From Bacteroidales bacterium (GTDB lineage: Bacteria; Bacteroidota; Bacteroidia; Bacteroidales; UBA4181): a stretch of 11,325 nucleotides of DNA. Shown here piece by piece: positions 1-6,903 of this stretch (position 1 is the first letter of the stretch; each line of letters opens with the position of its first letter). The translations under genes and the position numbers were made by a program. The notes beneath the pieces were generated by a model. That model had not been told where the DNA came from and did no database searches. It was given only the letters and a program-made list of their open reading frames with translations. The stretch lies in the NCBI GenBank assembly GCA_031264715.1, contig JAISDP010000215.1, positions 1 through 11,325 of the forward strand, in the 5' to 3' direction.

Positions 1-44
1 ATTGCGCACAATCACATCTCGCAAAAGTAAAAATTTTTATTTAC

Positions 45-383
45 TCAGCAAGAAATATATAGCGCTAATTCCAAAATATAGTGGCAAATCTCCGCAGGTG
101 ATTCATCATGTGAAACCTCTGTTTCCTTTCTCAGTTTAGTGAGATAATATTTGTAGGAATTGGCAACTTTTTTGATCAGTTCTTCAACGGTTTTATTGAT
201 TACAGACTTGTGTGATTCTGCAAAATTCGCATAATCAAATATCTCTATATGCTTATCGTACAAATATTTGGTCATGCCTGTGGCATAGCTTAGCTCAGGA
301 AGGATGCCTCTTATCAGTATCCGGTCATAACACGACAGCGTACAGCTTATTTGTTCTTTGTGCGATTCAATTATATTTTGCAT
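45..383 (-). pseudogene. Internally deleted remnant of a transposase-like protein family (112 codons left)
   Basis: The first 65 or so residues resemble the N-terminus of a widespread Bacteroidota/environmental family of roughly 400-500 aa proteins of unknown, probably mobile-element-related function: a DRILIRG segment near residues 21-27, then GMTKYLYDKH and an IFDY motif. Residues about 70-86 (IKKVANSYKYYLTKLRKE) resemble the far C-terminus of the same family as I remember it, so several hundred central residues seem to be missing with the frame kept. The last ~26 residues are encoded by a repeat that recurs inverted at 459-493, so the natural end is lost too. A TAnnTTTG box lies 21 bases upstream of the ATG. 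The open frame and the motifs are seen directly; family membership rests on recall; the deletion is inferred. It is unlikely to be functional as a mobility protein. Confidence 0.6.
85..119 (-). repeat. Left arm of a 35-bp imperfect inverted repeat
   Basis: Read on the minus strand, these 35 bases match 459-493 on the plus strand at 32 positions. The shared core includes TTTCACATGATGAATC, and mismatches pair with 462, 479 and 483. This arm forms part of the C-terminal codons of the 45-383 remnant. Similarity stops sharply at both ends, which marks a defined repeat unit rather than drifting homology. Confidence 0.85.
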
Positions 384-403
384 CGTTTTTCCGTTTTAGA
401 GTG

Positions 404-411
404 CAAAGGTA
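404..411 (-). promoter_or_regulatory. Bacteroidota -7 box (TACCTTTG) for the remnant gene
   Basis: Read on the minus strand this is TACCTTTG, an exact TAnnTTTG match, placed 20 bases before the ATG at 383. No clear TTG -33 element lies 17-23 bases upstream; the region there is a run of T on this strand. The promoter may be original to the decayed gene. Confidence 0.5.
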
Positions 412-458
412 TCGAGACTTGGAAAAAAACAGCCGCCCCCCGGACCAAAACCCCGTAT

Positions 459-493
459 GAGATTTCACATGATGAATCTCCTACGGAGATTTG
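459..493 (+). repeat. Right arm of the 35-bp inverted repeat, containing a hairpin
   Basis: This is the inverted partner of 85-119, 32 of 35 positions identical. Inside it AATCTCC (475-481) and GGAGATT (485-491) make a perfect 7-bp stem with a three-base loop. In the left arm the same stem has one mismatch. The two arms bracket the collapsed ORF and its promoter, as the ends of a small mobile or palindromic element would. Confidence 0.85.
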
Positions 494-525
494 TTGATGT
501 TTTCCGCATGGATTCTATTGATATG

Positions 526-543
526 AATGCCCTGACGGGCATT
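526..543 (+). repeat. Perfect 7-bp hairpin (AATGCCC/GGGCATT)
   Basis: AATGCCC at 526-532 and GGGCATT at 537-543 enclose the loop TGAC, followed by GTTTTG. It echoes the hairpin at 475-491: both start after GAAT-like sequence, have a 7-bp stem, a loop ending in C, and T/G-rich sequence after. A terminator role is doubtful because no plus-strand gene ends upstream. Confidence 0.6.
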
Positions 544-731
544 GTTTTGTGCATTTGATACCGGAAGGCATCTGAGGTTGATAACCCCGTGTAAGCTTAT
601 CCTCAATGCGACAATTTCAAAGGTCGGGAAGGACAGAAAAAGACCGGAAAATACCCTTTTGGGCCTTTTGGGACAGGGTACAGTTACCAAATCGTTACCT
701 GTTTTCCTGCTGTCCTAACCGGATAAGTAAT

Positions 732-780
732 ATATGTAAGCCTTTAAACTGCATACGGTTGTTTAAACTGCATTACATAT
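732..780 (-). terminator. Hairpin just past the aminotransferase stop, possible terminator
   Basis: Outer arms ATATGTAA (732-739) and TTACATAT (773-780) pair perfectly. Inner arms TTTAAAC (743-749) and GTTTAAA (761-767) extend the stem after a small internal loop. The stem starts 15 bases past the end of the aminotransferase gene, the right place for a terminator. It is AT-rich and lacks a clean U-run on the minus strand, so it may only stabilise the 3' end. The direct repeat TTTAAACTGCAT (743-754 and 762-773) is part of the same structure. Confidence 0.35.
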
Positions 781-794
781 TAACTAACTGCCAA

Positions 795-1997
795 CTATTT
801 CAACGTCCGACCGGGATAGATTTCCAAAGCTCGTGCCAGACATTCCACGGCGTGCTCTATATCGGTTTTATTGATGACATAAGCCATTCGCACTTCGTTT
901 TTGCCTAATCCGGGAGTGGAGTAGAAACCCGACCCCGGGGCCAGCATCACGGTTTGGTTGTTGTATTGAAAATCGCTGAGCATCCATTGTGCAAACTTAT
1001 CGGCGTCGTCCACCGGCAACCGTACCATAGTATAGAAAGCGCCCCTGGGCATGGGGCTGTATACGCCCGGTACCTGGTTCAATCCATTGACCAGCGTGTT
1101 GCGGCGCTCGATATATTCGTCGTATACGGCTTTGTAATATTCCGGTGGCGAATCGAGCGCAGCCTCGGCCAATATCTGTCCGAACGTGGGCGGACTGAGA
1201 CGTGCCTGTGCAAATTTCAGCACAGTATCCATCAGTTCCCGGTTGCGGGTTACCAGCGCGCCAACCCGTATGCCGCAAGCGCTGAACCGCTTCGACATGG
1301 AATCGATCAGCACGGCATGTTTTTCCAGCCCGCTGATCTCCATGATCGAATAATGCTTGTGCCCGTCGTAACAAAACTCGCGGTACACCTCGTCCGAAAT
1401 TAGGAACAGATCGTGCTTGACGGCTATCTCTGCCAGTTTCTCCAACTCTGCGCGCGAATACAGGTATCCCGTAGGGTTATTCGGGTTACAGATCATGATG
1501 GCACGGGTTGCGGCATTGATCATCACTTCCAGTTCTTCCACAGGCGGCAGTGCAAAATCGTTCTCGATCACCGACTTCAGCGGTTTCAAACCTACGCCGG
1601 CAACTGTTGAGAAACCATAATAGTTGGCGTAAAACGGTTCGGGTACAATCACATCCTCGTAATGATTCAGGCACGCCATCATCGTCATCGAAATGGCTTC
1701 CGAGCCGCCGTTGGTGATCATGATCTGGTTATGATCCACATCGATATTCCTTTCGCGGTAGTACTGCGCCAGCCGTTTCCGCAACGATTCGATTCCCATC
1801 GAGTGGCTGTATTCAACTACCGTCAGGTCGTTATGCCGCACGGCTTCCATACCGATCCTGGGCGTAGGGATGTCGGGCTGGCCGATATTCAGGTTGTATA
1901 CTTTAATTTTTTTGCTTTTGGCCTGCTCGGCAAAAGGAGCAAGTTTACGGATGGGCGACGGCGGCATGATCCGTCCTTTGGTCGAGATTTGAGGCAT
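795..1997 (-). CDS. Pyridoxal-phosphate aminotransferase, class I/II (aspartate aminotransferase-like)
   Basis: A 400-aa fold-type I PLP aminotransferase, the usual length for the family; it should move an amino group between an amino acid and a 2-oxo acid in the cytoplasm. Visible landmarks: NIGQPD (37-42), TNGGSEA (95-101), NPNNPTG (171-177) with the Asn that contacts the PLP ring, SDEVY (201-205) with Asp202 and Tyr205, the Schiff-base Lys236 in SMSKRFS, and Arg370 in NEVRMAY, expected to bind the substrate carboxylate. All catalytic positions are intact. The MPQIS start with MPPSPIRKL at residue 11 is typical of Bacteroidales homologues, which supports the first ATG. Substrate is not decided by sequence: aspartate, alanine or aromatic acids are all possible. 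It stands alone on the minus strand, divergent from the DUF3352 gene across 180 bp. Confidence 0.93.
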   Translation of the reverse strand: MPQISTKGRIMPPSPIRKLAPFAEQAKSKKIKVYNLNIGQPDIPTPRIGMEAVRHNDLTVVEYSHSMGIESLRKRLAQYYRERNIDVDHNQIMITNGGSEAISMTMMACLNHYEDVIVPEPFYANYYGFSTVAGVGLKPLKSVIENDFALPPVEELEVMINAATRAIMICNPNNPTGYLYSRAELEKLAEIAVKHDLFLISDEVYREFCYDGHKHYSIMEISGLEKHAVLIDSMSKRFSACGIRVGALVTRNRELMDTVLKFAQARLSPPTFGQILAEAALDSPPEYYKAVYDEYIERRNTLVNGLNQVPGVYSPMPRGAFYTMVRLPVDDADKFAQWMLSDFQYNNQTVMLAPGSGFYSTPGLGKNEVRMAYVINKTDIEHAVECLARALEIYPGRTLK

Positions 1998-2028
1998 ATA
2001 TTCAATGATGTTTGATGCAACATGACGG

Positions 2029-2036
2029 CAAAATTA
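2029..2036 (-). promoter_or_regulatory. Probable -7 box (TAATTTTG) for the aminotransferase
   Basis: On the minus strand this reads TAATTTTG, fitting TAnnTTTG, 31 bases before the ATG at 1997. No clear TTG is seen at the -33 distance. It shares the 180-bp divergent intergenic region with the plus-strand promoter at 2144. Confidence 0.45.
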
Positions 2037-2143
2037 AGGTTATTTTTCTGTTTTATCGGTAATTTTTTCTTGACTGTTTTCCCACAAGGGTCGTCACCAT
2101 TTCAAAATCACACAATCAATTATTACGGCTCATAGAATTTTAG

Positions 2144-2151
2144 TACCTTTG
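2144..2151 (+). promoter_or_regulatory. Bacteroidota -7 box (TACCTTTG) for the DUF3352 gene
   Basis: An exact TAnnTTTG match ending 26 bases before the ATG at 2178, predicting a short leader of about 20 bases. No good -33 TTG is visible upstream, so the promoter may be weak or depend on an activator. Confidence 0.6.
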
Positions 2152-2177
2152 CCCGCATCAAAAGTGAATTTTCGGGC

Positions 2178-4934
2178 ATGCATAAGATACTCGTTATATT
2201 ATTGATTATTTTGGTGGTAGTGGCAGTCGGCGCGTCTTTCCGGGCTCTTTTTCCGAAAAATAATGAACCTGTTTCGGATACGCTGTATGACGCTATACCG
2301 CTTGATGCAGGATTGATTATCGACATCCGCGATTACAGCGAATTGTGCCGTACTTTGCGGGAAAATGGTTTGTGGAATGTTTTAGGCGAAATATCCTCCG
2401 TCGGAAACCTCAACGCTGAAATGCAGATGCTCGACAGCCTTGTGCAAAAATACGAACAGGCGACGCCTTTTCGCAACAATATCATCTTTTCCTGCCATCC
2501 TGTGGGGAAGGATGATATACAAAGCATTGGCTACGTACGGATGAGCAGTGATAAGGAAGCCCGAGCCTTGGTAGATCTGCTCAAGGGGCAACTGTCCGGG
2601 AAAGCCGTTGTGTCGCAACGTCCGTACGATCAAGTAAACATAACGGATGTCGCTTTCAATGATAAGAAACAACAATCCTGTAATTTCTCATGCGCCTGTC
2701 GCGGTGGTATCTTTATCTTCTCGCGTTCGTCCATCCTGCTTGAGCATGCCATACGGCAGATTGCAGCCGACAGCAATATCACCGATCAGGGAAAACTCGC
2801 CGAACTGATGCGCTCAGCCGGGAAAAACGCACCGGCAAACATCTATGTTAACTATAGTCAGCTACCACGGGCAGCGCTCACCATTTTCCATACCCGGAAC
2901 CGTAAGCTCATTGAGCCTTTGTCCCGGTTTGCCGATTGGACGGAGCTCGACCTGAATATAAAACCCGATTTACTCCTGTTCAACGGTTTTACTGCGTGCA
3001 GCGGTTCCGGCCAATGGCTCGAAACCTTCCTTTCGCAGCCGGCCATGCCCACCGCACTGGTAGATGCCATGCCATCCACTACTTATACCTTTCTTTGGAT
3101 GGGGATACATCAGGTACAGCAATATTTCACGGATTACGGCCACTATCTCGACCAAAACAAGGAAGGCGGTTACAAAAAAGAATTAAACCGGCTCAGAGCA
3201 TCCTTCCAGATTAACCTGCAGAAGGACTTCGCAGAACAGTTCGAGGATGAGGCCGCACTGGTATATGCCAACGTCGGGCAGGTACAGCCGAAAGACAAGC
3301 CGTTTGCCCTTTTCCGTATCAAAAGCGCTTCGTCGGCTGTCAGCATGATTGAAGAATGGCAGGATGCCGTAAAGAAAAGCAAAACCGACGGAACGGACAA
3401 GAAACTTTTGGCTTTCGATAACCAATTGACATTTATGGCGTACCGGCTTCCGTTTGATGTGCCGGCAGCCCTTTTCGGCGACATCTTTGCAGGCGGAAAC
3501 CAATGGTGCGTAGTGGCCGATAATTACTTAGTTTTCGGCAGCTCGCCCGCCGACTTGCAGAAATACCTGCACTACACGGTTTTGCATGCAAGTCTGCAAA
3601 CTGATCTCGGCTATGGGAAATTAGCCAATCTCTTTTCCACGCGCAGTAACCTGATGTTTTACTGCAACCCCGCACAATCCGATGGCCTTTTCGAAAATAC
3701 CCTGGAAGACGATAAGTACAAGGAAATACAACAGGCGCCCGGCGCCATTTCGCAAATGCACGCCGTGGTATACCAGCTCAACAACACCAGCGGAAAACCG
3801 TACAACAATCTTTTCCTGAAATACTCGTCGGCTGACATACCGGTGGCTGCAGGAACGCAGACATCGTGGGAAAGCCTGCTGGATACGGCCATATCGTTCA
3901 AGCCGCAATTAGTACAGAACCACAGTACCGGCGAAACGGATATTTTCGTACAGGACATGGCCAACAACATCTGCCTGCTGAACAATGTCGGGCGGATACT
4001 TTGGAAAGTGAAGCTCCCCGAGCCTGTCATCAGCCCGGTATACCAGATCGACATCTTCCGCAACGGGAAACTGCAAATGCTTTTCAATACGAAAAGTCAC
4101 CTGTATGTGATTGACCGTCTGGGAAACTTTGTCGATAAATTTCCCGTAGCATTGAAATCTCCGGCTGTTGGCAGTGTCGCCCTGTTTGATTATGACAACA
4201 ACAGGCAATACAGAATGATGGTCGCTTGCGAAGATCGCAAGGTATACGCTTTCGATCGAAATGGAAAACCGGTGGACGGGTGGAGTTTCAAGCAAAGCGA
4301 ACATCCGGTGCAAACCGACATCTATCATTTCCGCACGGAAAACAAAGACTACATCGTATTCGCCGACAAGTACCGCGTATATATCCTCGACCGGCAGGGG
4401 CGCACGCGGGTTTCGCCCGAGCATAACCTTCCGGTGGGACGTCAAACATCTATTGCTCTCGACCGGCAGCATTCACGCCTGGCTTTGACCGATACCGTGG
4501 GGACGGTACATTTTATTTTGCTGGCTAACGGCAGCATGACACAGCAGGTCATCAAGCCCTATCCGTCATCGCATTTCTTTGTTTTCCAGGATGTAGACGG
4601 CGACGGACAAGGCGACTTCGTTTTTGCGGCAGGCAGCAAATTGGAAGTGTTTAGACAGGATGCCAAGCAAATCATCAATATAGAAGCGGAAGGCCCCATC
4701 ACCATGCGCCCATACATTTACGAATTTGCAGCTTCCGATTTGCGTATTGGAATTGTGCAACCACAGGACAATCGTATCTGGCTATACGACAACAAGGGAA
4801 AAGCAAGCAAAGGCTTTCCACTGAAAGGCAGTACCTTGTTTTCGATCGGTCGCCCGGACAAGTCGAGCAATAATTTTAACTTATTTGTGGGTAGCAAAAA
4901 CAACTTTTTATATAATTATTCCGTTTATAAATAA
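2178..4934 (+). CDS. Membrane-anchored DUF3352-type protein with C-terminal beta-propeller
   Basis: A 918-aa protein. Residues 3-22 form one hydrophobic helix with little basic flank and no lipobox, so the bulk is probably periplasmic and tethered to the inner membrane. Residues about 35-550 resemble DUF3352. Two similar stretches, about 176-229 (GGIFIFSRSSILLEHA, then ANIYVNYSQL) and 448-500 (NYLVFGSSPADLQKYL, then NLMFYCNPAQ), suggest an internal duplication. From about 586 a repeat recurs every 43-47 residues with the pattern xYxxDRxGK: near 597, 641, 688, 733, 776, 821, 866 and 910, the spacing of PQQ/WD-like propeller blades. D805-D813 (DVDGDGQGD) is an FG-GAP-like calcium loop. It has its own promoter; the function is unknown, with an envelope scaffold or sensor as a guess. 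The DUF3352 name rests on recall; helix and repeats are visible. Confidence 0.82.
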   Translation: MHKILVILLIILVVVAVGASFRALFPKNNEPVSDTLYDAIPLDAGLIIDIRDYSELCRTLRENGLWNVLGEISSVGNLNAEMQMLDSLVQKYEQATPFRNNIIFSCHPVGKDDIQSIGYVRMSSDKEARALVDLLKGQLSGKAVVSQRPYDQVNITDVAFNDKKQQSCNFSCACRGGIFIFSRSSILLEHAIRQIAADSNITDQGKLAELMRSAGKNAPANIYVNYSQLPRAALTIFHTRNRKLIEPLSRFADWTELDLNIKPDLLLFNGFTACSGSGQWLETFLSQPAMPTALVDAMPSTTYTFLWMGIHQVQQYFTDYGHYLDQNKEGGYKKELNRLRASFQINLQKDFAEQFEDEAALVYANVGQVQPKDKPFALFRIKSASSAVSMIEEWQDAVKKSKTDGTDKKLLAFDNQLTFMAYRLPFDVPAALFGDIFAGGNQWCVVADNYLVFGSSPADLQKYLHYTVLHASLQTDLGYGKLANLFSTRSNLMFYCNPAQSDGLFENTLEDDKYKEIQQAPGAISQMHAVVYQLNNTSGKPYNNLFLKYSSADIPVAAGTQTSWESLLDTAISFKPQLVQNHSTGETDIFVQDMANNICLLNNVGRILWKVKLPEPVISPVYQIDIFRNGKLQMLFNTKSHLYVIDRLGNFVDKFPVALKSPAVGSVALFDYDNNRQYRMMVACEDRKVYAFDRNGKPVDGWSFKQSEHPVQTDIYHFRTENKDYIVFADKYRVYILDRQGRTRVSPEHNLPVGRQTSIALDRQHSRLALTDTVGTVHFILLANGSMTQQVIKPYPSSHFFVFQDVDGDGQGDFVFAAGSKLEVFRQDAKQIINIEAEGPITMRPYIYEFAASDLRIGIVQPQDNRIWLYDNKGKASKGFPLKGSTLFSIGRPDKSSNNFNLFVGSKNNFLYNYSVYK

Positions 4935-5135
4935 TCAGGTCTTGTAAAACAAATAATCAATGCATTTCAGTTTGTTCAAATAAAAATACTACATGATTCT
5001 CTTGCAAGAGATGATTTCAGGGGAAAATGGAATTATGTAATTTCCCATAAGCATATCGTTTGTATATTTACAAATATTCAGGGTTGTATTCCATATTTTG
5101 GAAATGAAAAAAAAATCAAAAAAATCGTATATTCC
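4935..5135. other. AT-rich intergenic region with a 14-bp palindrome
   Basis: No gene is seen here. It holds the perfect palindrome TCTCTTGCAAGAGA (4998-5011), a 6-bp stem GGGAAA/TTTCCC (5021-5026 and 5041-5046), and TTCCA/TGGAA around 5090-5105. None has the GC stem plus U-run of a standard terminator. The palindrome could be an operator for the downstream membrane gene, but one 14-bp palindrome is about what chance gives in a window of this size. Confidence 0.4.
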
Positions 5136-5166
5136 TTGCATGTGAGATAAACATGATATACATTTG
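5136..5166 (+). promoter_or_regulatory. Canonical Bacteroidota promoter (TTG, 20 bp, TACATTTG)
   Basis: TTG at 5136-5138, a 20-base spacer, then TACATTTG at 5159-5166, an exact TAnnTTTG. Transcription should start near 5172. The GTG at 5166 therefore lies inside the promoter and cannot be the translation start of the following gene. Confidence 0.75.
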
Positions 5167-5222
5167 TGTCCTCTTTATGGGCTATGAAACCATATAAGGG
5201 CAACGGTTTAAAAATTAGTTAT

Positions 5223-5810
5223 ATGAATAATAAGCAGTCAACAGAGAAAAAGCAGATAATAGAGGATGTAAAGATCCGCATTGATAGGGGTGAACCGAAG
5301 CAGCAGATACTCGAAGAGTTGTCACAACTGTATAAAGACAGGGTAACAATTGTCAAGCAACTCGAAGTAAGTCCATCCAAGGTAATGAGGTATAAGTACC
5401 GGATGCACAATTATTTGCTTGCGGCATTATTATTGGCGGCCCTGGTTTTGGATATCATATCGCTTTCCCGGTTGGAATGGGGCGATCGGATCGTTGATGT
5501 CAACTCGGCATTAAACGTCGTGCTGGATGTGATATTTTTGATCGGTGTGCTATCGTACCGGATCGAAATCTACAGTTGGATTGCCGCCCGTGCTGTGGTT
5601 ACGTTGATCACGATCATGGCCGCGTATACATATTATCACCGACCGGTTGAGATATTGATTTTTATTTCGCTTGCCCTGATCGTTATTTCGTTTGTACTCG
5701 GATTGCTTCTTGGCGTCAAGCTGTGCCCCCCGCGTGTTCCAAAGACGGTTGAAGTGGACATTGACGGAACCGAAAAAATCAATAAAACCATATACGTCTT
5801 TCCTGACTGA
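5223..5810 (+). CDS. Small four-helix integral membrane protein of unknown function
   Basis: I do not recognise a named family. With the start at 5223 the protein has 195 residues: a charged, probably helical cytoplasmic N-terminus (about 1-60), four hydrophobic helices (about 63-82, 95-112, 118-137, 142-165), and a hydrophilic tail ending KTIYVFPD. The same frame is open from a GTG at 5166 and has an ATG at 5184. The GTG lies in the -7 box; the ATG at 5184 would have a leader of only about 12 bases. ATG 5223 sits after an A/T-rich stretch, as usual in this phylum, and gives a plain soluble N-terminus, so I prefer it. The gene is flanked by its own promoter and by the mazG promoter, so it is probably monocistronic. 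No enzyme motif is seen. The start is uncertain by 13 codons. Confidence 0.75.
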   Translation: MNNKQSTEKKQIIEDVKIRIDRGEPKQQILEELSQLYKDRVTIVKQLEVSPSKVMRYKYRMHNYLLAALLLAALVLDIISLSRLEWGDRIVDVNSALNVVLDVIFLIGVLSYRIEIYSWIAARAVVTLITIMAAYTYYHRPVEILIFISLALIVISFVLGLLLGVKLCPPRVPKTVEVDIDGTEKINKTIYVFPD

Positions 5811-5823
5811 TTATCCGGAAATT

Positions 5824-5889
5824 ATTACGCAAAGACCAAGACGCAAAGGATTGATCCATTTTCTATGCGAAGCGGCGTCTTTGCGCAAT
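5824..5889. repeat. CGCAAAG-type inverted repeat upstream of mazG
   Basis: Bases 5824-5836 and 5877-5889 are inverted copies with 12 of 13 positions matching (core CGCAAAGAC/GTCTTTGCG). ACGCAAAG occurs a second time at 5841-5848, so the left side is a direct doublet. Spaced CGCAAAG/CTTTGCG units are familiar from intergenic DNA of Bacteroidota. The structure starts 14 bases past the stop of the membrane-protein gene and may act as a 3'-end stem. Its right arm also contains the TTG used as the -33 box of mazG. Confidence 0.7.
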
Positions 5890-5910
5890 TAATAAATCCG
5901 CTTACCTTTG
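5881..5910 (+). promoter_or_regulatory. Canonical Bacteroidota promoter for mazG
   Basis: TTG at 5881-5883, a 19-base spacer, then TACCTTTG at 5903-5910. The ATG follows 20 bases later. The -33 element lies in the right arm of the 5824-5889 inverted repeat, so RNA or DNA structure there could influence initiation. Confidence 0.8.
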
Positions 5911-5930
5911 CCCGGGAAGTTTGAATTACT

Positions 5931-6716
5931 ATGAGTAACCATATAGCAAAAGAATCTTTCGGCCGCCTGATCGACATCATGGACGAATTGCGGGTAAAAT
6001 GCCCGTGGGATCAGAAACAGACCATCGAAAGCCTGCGGTACCTGACCATCGAAGAAACCTACGAATTGGCCGACGCCATCCTCGAAAATGACATGGACGA
6101 TATACGTAAGGAATTGGGTGATATCTTATTACATATTGTATTTTACGCAAAAATAGCTTCCGAAACCGGACAGTTTACCCTCACGGACGTCATTGACGGC
6201 ATCTGCAACAAACTGGTTTTCCGCCACCCGCATGTGTTTGGCGATGTGTCGGTGAACAATGCGGAGGATGTAAAAACGAACTGGGAAAACCTGAAAATCA
6301 AGGAGGGCAACAAATCAATCCTGGCCGGCGTGCCCAAATCGCTGCCCGCCATAGTGAAAGCCAATCGCGTGCAGGACAAAGTGCGCGCCGTGGGGTTCGA
6401 CTGGGATGAACGCGAACAGGTGTGGGACAAAATCGAGGAAGAATTAAGCGAACTGAAAGTGGAAATCGACCGGATGGACGCGGAAAAGATAGAAGCTGAG
6501 TTCGGCGACCTGCTCTTTTCGCTGGTCAATGCGGCGCGGTTGTATGGCATCGATCCCGAAGCTGCCCTGGAACGCACCAACAAGAAATTCATCAAACGCT
6601 TCAACTACCTGGAACAGCATACTATCAAAGCCGGGCGGCCATTAACGTCCATGACGCTGGATGAAATGAACGCTATATGGGAAGAAGCCAAAAAGGAAGA
6701 TAGCACGGGACAGTGA
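5931..6716 (+). CDS. mazG: Nucleoside triphosphate pyrophosphohydrolase MazG
   Basis: Hydrolyses nucleoside triphosphates to monophosphate and pyrophosphate, a house-cleaning role in the cytoplasm. The protein has 261 aa, the length of classic two-domain MazG. Domain one carries CPWD (24-27), EETYE (41-45) and ELGD (61-64), the EExxE plus ExxD metal-binding set, with RHPHVFGD at 98-105. Domain two repeats the set with EELSE (170-174) and EFGD (190-193), so both sites are intact. The linker has the expected LPAIVKANRVQ (138-148). ATG 5931 is the only sensible start, 20 bases after a strong promoter. The gap of 187 bases to the CBS gene and a second promoter there suggest separate transcription. 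In some bacteria MazG also lowers ppGpp; nothing here tests that. Confidence 0.96.
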   Translation: MSNHIAKESFGRLIDIMDELRVKCPWDQKQTIESLRYLTIEETYELADAILENDMDDIRKELGDILLHIVFYAKIASETGQFTLTDVIDGICNKLVFRHPHVFGDVSVNNAEDVKTNWENLKIKEGNKSILAGVPKSLPAIVKANRVQDKVRAVGFDWDEREQVWDKIEEELSELKVEIDRMDAEKIEAEFGDLLFSLVNAARLYGIDPEAALERTNKKFIKRFNYLEQHTIKAGRPLTSMTLDEMNAIWEEAKKEDSTGQ

Positions 6717-6903
6717 GACCTTATGGAGGTTGATATTGCAACAGAAACAAACAGTATCGAAAATGACCCTGTAAACTTGTTTGATGTTAAAAGTCATCCC
6801 AGACATGTATTTTGCGTAGATTATCCGTTAATTATGTACATTGGTCAAAAATCAATCTGTCATCCGAAAATAATTACGTACCTTTGGACAATAATAATCA
6901 GGT
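6717..6903. other. Intergenic gap between mazG and the CBS gene
   Basis: About 190 AT-rich bases. No strong GC hairpin with a U-run follows mazG. An open frame beginning with ATG at 6723 runs through this gap into the CBS gene in another register; it shows no domain and is judged spurious. The only regulatory signal I see is the -7 box at 6879-6886. Confidence 0.5.
6879..6886 (+). promoter_or_regulatory. Bacteroidota -7 box (TACCTTTG) for the CBS-nadK-DUF457 operon
   Basis: An exact TAnnTTTG match 17 bases before the ATG at 6904, so the leader would be only about 10 bases. The -33 region has TCTG rather than TTG, a poor match. This is the only promoter-like signal before the three-gene run. 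Confidence 0.6.

Larger units (their letters stand above)
412..794. other. Gene-free, hairpin-rich stretch; candidate dispersed repeat element
   Basis: I see no convincing gene between the remnant and the aminotransferase. The stretch holds the right repeat arm with its hairpin (475-491), a second hairpin of similar design (526-543), a 6-bp inverted pair TACCCT/AGGGTA (653-658 and 676-681), an exact 9-bp tandem duplication CCTTTTGGG (656-673), and the hairpin beyond the aminotransferase stop (732-780). Short frames on either strand here lack recognisable domains. The density of small inverted repeats suggests a structured intergenic repeat (MITE or REP-like), but copy number cannot be judged from one window. 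Confidence 0.5.

Noticed and set aside
1..44. AT-rich palindrome TAAAAATTTTTA (28-39) as a terminator of the remnant gene
   Set aside because: All A/T, no loop; too weak to support, and the window edge hides the context.
212..460. 82-codon plus-strand frame
   Set aside because: Antisense to the remnant ORF and its promoter; no domain or start signal.
481..690. 69-codon minus-strand frame in the left intergenic region
   Set aside because: No recognisable domain, no promoter box, and it overlaps the hairpins and tandem repeat; better explained as part of a structured repeat.
954..1403. 149-codon plus-strand frame inside the aminotransferase
   Set aside because: Antisense shadow of a gene with all catalytic motifs intact.
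3909..4472. 187-codon minus-strand frame inside the DUF3352/propeller gene
   Set aside because: Antisense to regularly spaced propeller repeats; no domain of its own.
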